Positions 32,001-38,000 of a stretch of DNA of 64,000 nucleotides are shown piece by piece. The DNA is from Nocardia pneumoniae NBRC 100136 (GTDB taxonomy: Bacteria; Actinomycetota; Actinomycetes; Mycobacteriales; Mycobacteriaceae), in the NCBI RefSeq assembly GCF_000308755.1, contig NZ_BAGF01000151.1:1-64000 (forward strand), given 5' to 3'. Every line of letters begins with the position of its first letter. The first letter of the stretch is position 1. The notes beneath the pieces were generated by a model. It was not told where the DNA came from. It did no database searches and worked only from the letters and a program-made list of their open reading frames with translations. The position numbers were made by a program, and so were the translations under genes.

Positions 32001-35000
32001 CGCAGCCGGTGCCCCGCGAACATCTCCGGAGTGACCCGCAGGGCGCGCGACGACGGCGTGGCATCCGGCCGTGCCGCGAGTTCCAGCCAGTGCCTCTTGC
32101 GTTGGAACGGGTAGGTCGGCAAGTCCACATGGCGCCGTGGGCGATCGGAATAGACCTTCGCCCAGTCGATCTCGGCTCCACTCACATACCGGCGGGCCAG
32201 ATCGCCCGCATCGCCCGACTCGGCCAGATCGGCGACCGACCCGCTAGCGGTGATCCCGGAGGCGACATTGTCGAGCGCCGCCCGCAGCTGTGCCGCGGTA
32301 TCGACCGTGATCGCCACCCGCTCGCCGAAATGCGTCCGGCCCAGCGCGGCCGAGGAGCACACCTCCGCCAGCCCGGTCTCGGGATGCGCAGCCAGGAAAT
32401 CCCGGTACCGGGCCGCCAGCTCACGCAGCGCGTCGGTGCTCTTGGCCGACAGGACCAGCAGGTGAGGTCCGGAATCGTCGACCGGACCGGCTTCCGCCAC
32501 CGGCGGCGCCTCCTCGATCACCACGTGCGCGTTGGTTCCGCTGATCCCGAACGCGCTCACCCCTGCCCGGCGCGGCCGCCGGGAACGCCGCCACGGCCGC
32601 TCCTCGGCAACCACGCGGACGGCGACGGAATCCCAGTCGATATGCGGATTACCCGACCGGAAGTGCAGCGAGGCGGGGATGCGCTCGTGCCGCATCGACT
32701 CGATCACCTTGATGATGTTGGCGATACCGGCCGCGGCCTGGGTGTGCCCGAGATTCGACTTCACCGACCCGATCCACAGCGGTGCGGCCGCGGTGCGGCC
32801 GTCGCCCAGCACGGAGGCGAGCGCGTTGACCTCGATCGGATCGCCGAGAGCGGTTCCGGTGCCGTGGGTCTCGACGTAGTCGATCTGCGCGGCCTCGACC
32901 GCGGCGTCCGCGAGCGCCGCTCGGATGACCCGCTCCTGCGCCGGACCATTCGGCGCGCTCAGCCCCTGGCTGCGACCGTCGGAGTTGACCGCCGACCCGC
33001 GCACCAACCCGAGCACCCGGTCGCCGTCCCGCCGGGCGTCCGCCAGCCGTTTGAGCACGAGCACCCCCGCGCCGTCGCTCCAGACCACACCATCGGCGCG
33101 CGCGTCGAAGCTCTTGCATCGCCCGTCGGCGGCCAGTCCGCGCGCCCGGGCGAAGTAGATGTCGAGCGAAGGAGTGAGCACAACCGTGGCGCCACCGGCC
33201 AGTGCGAGGTCGCATTCGCCGCTGCGCAGGCTACGCACCGCCGTGTGCACCGTCACCAGCGACGACGAGCATGCGGTATCGACGGTCAGGCTCGGTCCGT
33301 TGGCGCCGAAGAAATACGAGAGCCGTCCGGAGGCGACACTGGACAGATTGCCGGTGCCGAACCAGGCATTGGGCGCCAGATCGGCTCGCGCCATCCGCTC
33401 GGCGTAGTCGTTGGACATCAGACCGATGAAGACTCCGGTCCGGCTGCCCTCCAATCGGCTCGCGGGATATCCGGCGTGTTCCAACGCTTCCCAGGACGTT
33501 TCCAGCAGCAGCCGCTGCTGAGGATCCAGCATGCGCGCCTCGCCGACGGAGATGTCGAAGAATCCGGCGTCGAACTCCTCGACGCCGTCGACGAAACCGC
33601 CCCAGCGCGTGTAGGTCTTGCCTTCGGCGTCCGGGTCGGGATCGAAATAGGCGTTCACGTCCCAGCGGTGCGCGGGCACTTCCGTCACCGCGTCGGTCTC
33701 GGTGGTGAGCAGATGCCACAGGTCCGCCGGTCCGCGAACGCCACCGGGATAACGGCAGCCCATGCCGATGATCGCGATCGCGTCGGCGTAATCGTCGGCG
33801 GCACGTTCGGATTCAGGATTTGTGAACTGCGACACGTTGGGCGCAGTAGGTGTAACCGGCGGTTCAGTTGGGTACATGGAGTGCGTGAGCTGCTCGGAGA
33901 TGCGCGTGTTCGGTCGCTGTTCGGCCTGCTCCTGTGCCGTGCGGCGCGGGGCGCCGCCCTCGCGCGCGCTCAACCGGGCGATCTCCTCGGACACCGCGGC
34001 CACGGTCGGATGATCGAACAGCAGGGTCGCCGGAAGCCGCACCCCCAGGTCGGCGGAGAGCGCGTTGCGCAGCTCGACGGCCATCATCGAATCCAGGCCG
34101 AGCTCACGCAGCGGCGTGCGATCGGAAACAGCCGCGCTGCGGCCGAGCGCGGTCATGGCGTGGGTACGGACCAGCTCGAGCAGATCCGCCGCCGCACGCG
34201 GGGCTTCCATGTCCTGCTCGTCGGCATCGGCCACCGCCTCCTGCCGCGTCGAAGCGTCCGCGGCAGCGGGGAACACCGCGACGACCCCCTCCGCCGCCAG
34301 CAGCGAGCGCAGCGCCCGAGCGCCATCTTCGGCGGCGAGTTCGGCGATGCCGCGGCGTTCCCAGGCGCGGCGGGCCGCGTCGCTGAGTCCTCCGGCCATG
34401 CCGGTGCCCGCCCACGGGCCCCACGCGATACTGACGGCGGGCAGGCCCTCGGCGAGCCGCAGGCGCGCGAGAGCATCGAGATACGCGTTCGCCGCGGCGT
34501 AATTGCCTTGTCCAGCCGTGCCCACCGTGGCGCTGACCGAGGAGAACAACACGAACAGCTCGAGCGAGTGTTCCGCGGTCAGCTCGTGCAAGTGCCAGGC
34601 TCCGGCGACTTTTCCGGCGAACACGCGATCGACGTGCGCCGGGGTCTGCTCGATCAGCATCGCGTCGTCGAGCACGCCCGCGCAGTGCACCACTCCGGCC
34701 AGTCGGGGAAGTTCGCCGCCGAAGCGAGCGAGCAAGCCGGACAGGGCGTTTCGGTCTGCGACGTCGACCGTCGCGGTCTCGACCCGAGTGCCCAAGGCGG
34801 CGATCCGCGCCATCTCCCGCTGGGCGTGAGCGTCCGGGTCAGTGCGCCCGACCAGCACCACGGTGCCCGCACCGCACTCGGCCAGCGTCCGCGCGGCCGT
34901 CAAACCCAGCGCTCCGCGCCCGCCGGTGATCAGATACGCCGCATCACGCTCGAGTCGCGGCGCTTCCCCGGCGTCGTCGAACGACTCCGTCCGCGTCACG

Positions 35001-38000
35001 TAGCGCTGGCGTCCGCGCAGCGCTACCACGAAATCCGCTGCGCTGGAAGCGAGTTCGTCGATCAGACGGCGGTCGTCGCAGCGTGCGCCCACCGGCAGAT
35101 CGATCAGGCGGCAGCGCAGTTCGGGCAGCTCGGTGCGCACCACCGCGCCCAGTCCCCACAGCGTGGCCGCGGCGGGGCGCACGCGTTCGCCGGGCAGCGC
35201 GCCGGTGGCCCCCATGGTCACCAGGTACAGCGGGCCGGCCGTGGCCGCCCGCGCCATCGCCTGAACCACGCCGAGGACGAATTCGGTCTCCGTGCGCGCG
35301 GTGTCGGCGCTGTCGTCGGCCTCGGTGTCGGCGAGGTAGACCACCGCCCGGTTGTCGTCGGGCCAGGCGGCGGGATCGGTCGTGCGCTCCACCGCCACCG
35401 CGTCGGTGCCCGCGGCGCGCAACGCGGCGGCGAGCCGGTCGGCCTGCTGCCCGACGCCGATCACCAGCGTCGCGTCGGGGCCGCGGCCGGTCGCCGAGGC
35501 CGCGGCAGGTTCCCAGACCGGAACGCGCACCAGGCCGGACAAGAGGTCTCGATCCTGCGATTGCCCGGCCGCGCCGGACTCGGCGAACCACACGTCGTCG
35601 AACTCACAAACCACCGCGCCCGCGGTATCGAAAACAGTGATGCGGACCGTGCGGCCGGTGCGTTCGGCCAGCGCCCACGCCTTCGCCGCCGTCTCCCCGC
35701 CGGACACACGCAATCTGCCGATGCCGACCGGCAACTGCGCCGCATGACTGTGCCGGGCGGTCAACGCGAGACCGGTCTGCACCGCGGCGTCCAGCAGACA
35801 CGCCAGTGCCGCGTCCGGTTCGCCGGCCAGCTCCGCGGGGCGGGTCAGTTCGGCGAGCACGCTGCTGCCGGTGACGTGCAGCCGGGTGATCCAGCGAAAC
35901 CGCGGGCCGAAGCTCAACCCCGCGTCCGCGCAGCGGCGATAGAAATCCGCGACCTCCCACTCGGTGGAGGACGCGCGGCGTGCCTCGGCCAGGTCGTTGG
36001 AGTCACGCGGACGCTTCGACGTGGCGGCTCGCACCGATCCGGAAGCCGCTGTGCGAGCGCCGTTCCCGACGTGGAAGCGCACATCGGCGTGGCCGTCCGC
36101 GCCGGAGACGATCGGGTCGGCCAATTCCTCCAGCGGCACCGGCCGGGCCGCGACGAAGTCGACGAGCTCGCGGTTCGCGCCCCCGGCCGCACGCAACGCT
36201 CGCAGGGCGAGATAGGCGGCGGGCACCACGGCCCGGTCCTGGAACCGGTGCTCGGCGAGATATCCGGTGTTCGAGGACGCGCCAGCGATCGGCACAGTGA
36301 TCCGTTCTCGTTCGAAGGGGTAGGTGGGCAGCCCGTTGCGCCGCCGCGCTCGCGGCGGAATCACCGCCGTCCAATCGATGTCCGCACCGGCGCAATACAT
36401 TTCCCCGAGTCCGGTGAGCAGCACCTCGTCGTCGGTGGACGTCCGGCGCATACTCGGCAGCCACAGCGCGTCCGGGTCGGCCTGCCGACCGAACTCCAGC
36501 AGCACCGGATGCGGTCCCACCTCGAGATAGGCGTCCACGCCGAAGTCGGCCACCGACCGCACGCCGTCGGCGAACCGCACCGTGCCGCGGGCATGCGCAC
36601 GCCAGTACGCGGCGTCCAACGCGGCCTCGATCCGAGTGCCGGTCACGTTCGACACCAGTGGAATCACCGCCGCTCGCGGCGCGGGGACCAGCTCGGCGAC
36701 CCGGGTTTCGAACTCGTCCAGCATCGGATCCAGCAGCGGCGAGTGGAATGCCGTGCTGCCGGGCAACTTCACCGAGCGGCTCGACCGCCGGGCAGCGTCC
36801 TCGAGGATCCGGCGCACCGCCTCCGCCGTTCCGGAGACCACGAACTGTCCCGGACCGTTGACCGCCGCCACGGCCACCTCCGCCGCCAACTCGTCCAGCA
36901 GCGCCGCGAACTCCTCGGGTTTGCCGAAGACCGCCGCCATCGCGCCCGGCCGAGCCACCGACTGCATCAGCCGACCGCGCTCAGCCGCCAGACGCAGCCC
37001 GGTCTCCAGGTCGAGAACTCCCGCGACGGTCGCCGCCACCAGCTCACCAAGGCTGTGGCCGAGCACGATATCGGGGCGAACGCCGAAGGTCGCCCACAGT
37101 TCGGCACACGCCCATTCGATCGCGAACAGCGCTGGTTGCGCGTACTCGGTGCGGCTCAGCACCTCGTCGTTCGCCTCGAACAGCACAGATCGCAAACGCA
37201 ATCCGCCGGGCAGCGGTCCGAGGATGTCGTCACAGCGGTCCAGCGCCGCGCGGAAAGCCGGATACCCGCGGTCGAGCGCCGCACCCATCCCCGCGTACTG
37301 CGCTCCCTGCCCCGTGAACAGCATCGCCACCCGCGGCTTCCCCGAATCCAGGTCGGTCGACCGACCAGGTGGTTCTGCGAGTTTCCGCGCGGCCTCCGCA
37401 ACAGTCCGCGCAACGACCGCGCGCCGGTGCGCAAAATGCGAGCGCCCGAGCGCCGCGGTGGCGGCGATGTCGGCGAGTGGCGACTGGGTCGTATCCAATT
37501 GCTCGACGTAGCGCCGAGAGAGTGCGTCGAGGGCGGAGGCGGTCCGCGCCGAAAGAGCAAGCAGCTCAGGTTGTTCCGCGTCCACGGTCGGCGACGGTTC
37601 GGGCGCCTGCTCCAGCAGCACGTGCGCATTGGTGCCCGCGAACCCGAACGAGCTCACCCCCGCCAGCCGTGGCCGGTCGGTGCGCGGCCACGCGACATCG
37701 TCGGTCGGCACCGCCAGTGCCGTGCCATCGAGCGCGATCTTGGGATTCATCGTGGCGAAATCGTGCTGGCGCGGAATGCGTTCGTGCTCCAGTTGCAGCA
37801 CCGCTTTGATCAACCCGGCGATGCCTGCCGCCGCCTCGAGATGACCGATCTGGGATTTGACCGAACCGAGCAGGCAGACCGACCCGTCCGCCCGCGGCGC
37901 GCCCAGAACCTGGGACAGCGCCTCGATCTCGATCGGATCGCCCAGTGGCGTACCGGTGCCGTGTGTTTCGACGTAGCCGACCTGGTCGGCGGCGCATCCG

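Noticed and set aside
36240..36270. Claim that DH1 and DH3 are inactive because the HxxxGxxxxP glycine is Asp or Arg
   Set aside because: Substitution at this glycine, especially Asp, occurs in functional dehydratases as far as I know, and the catalytic His and the DAxxQ motif are present.
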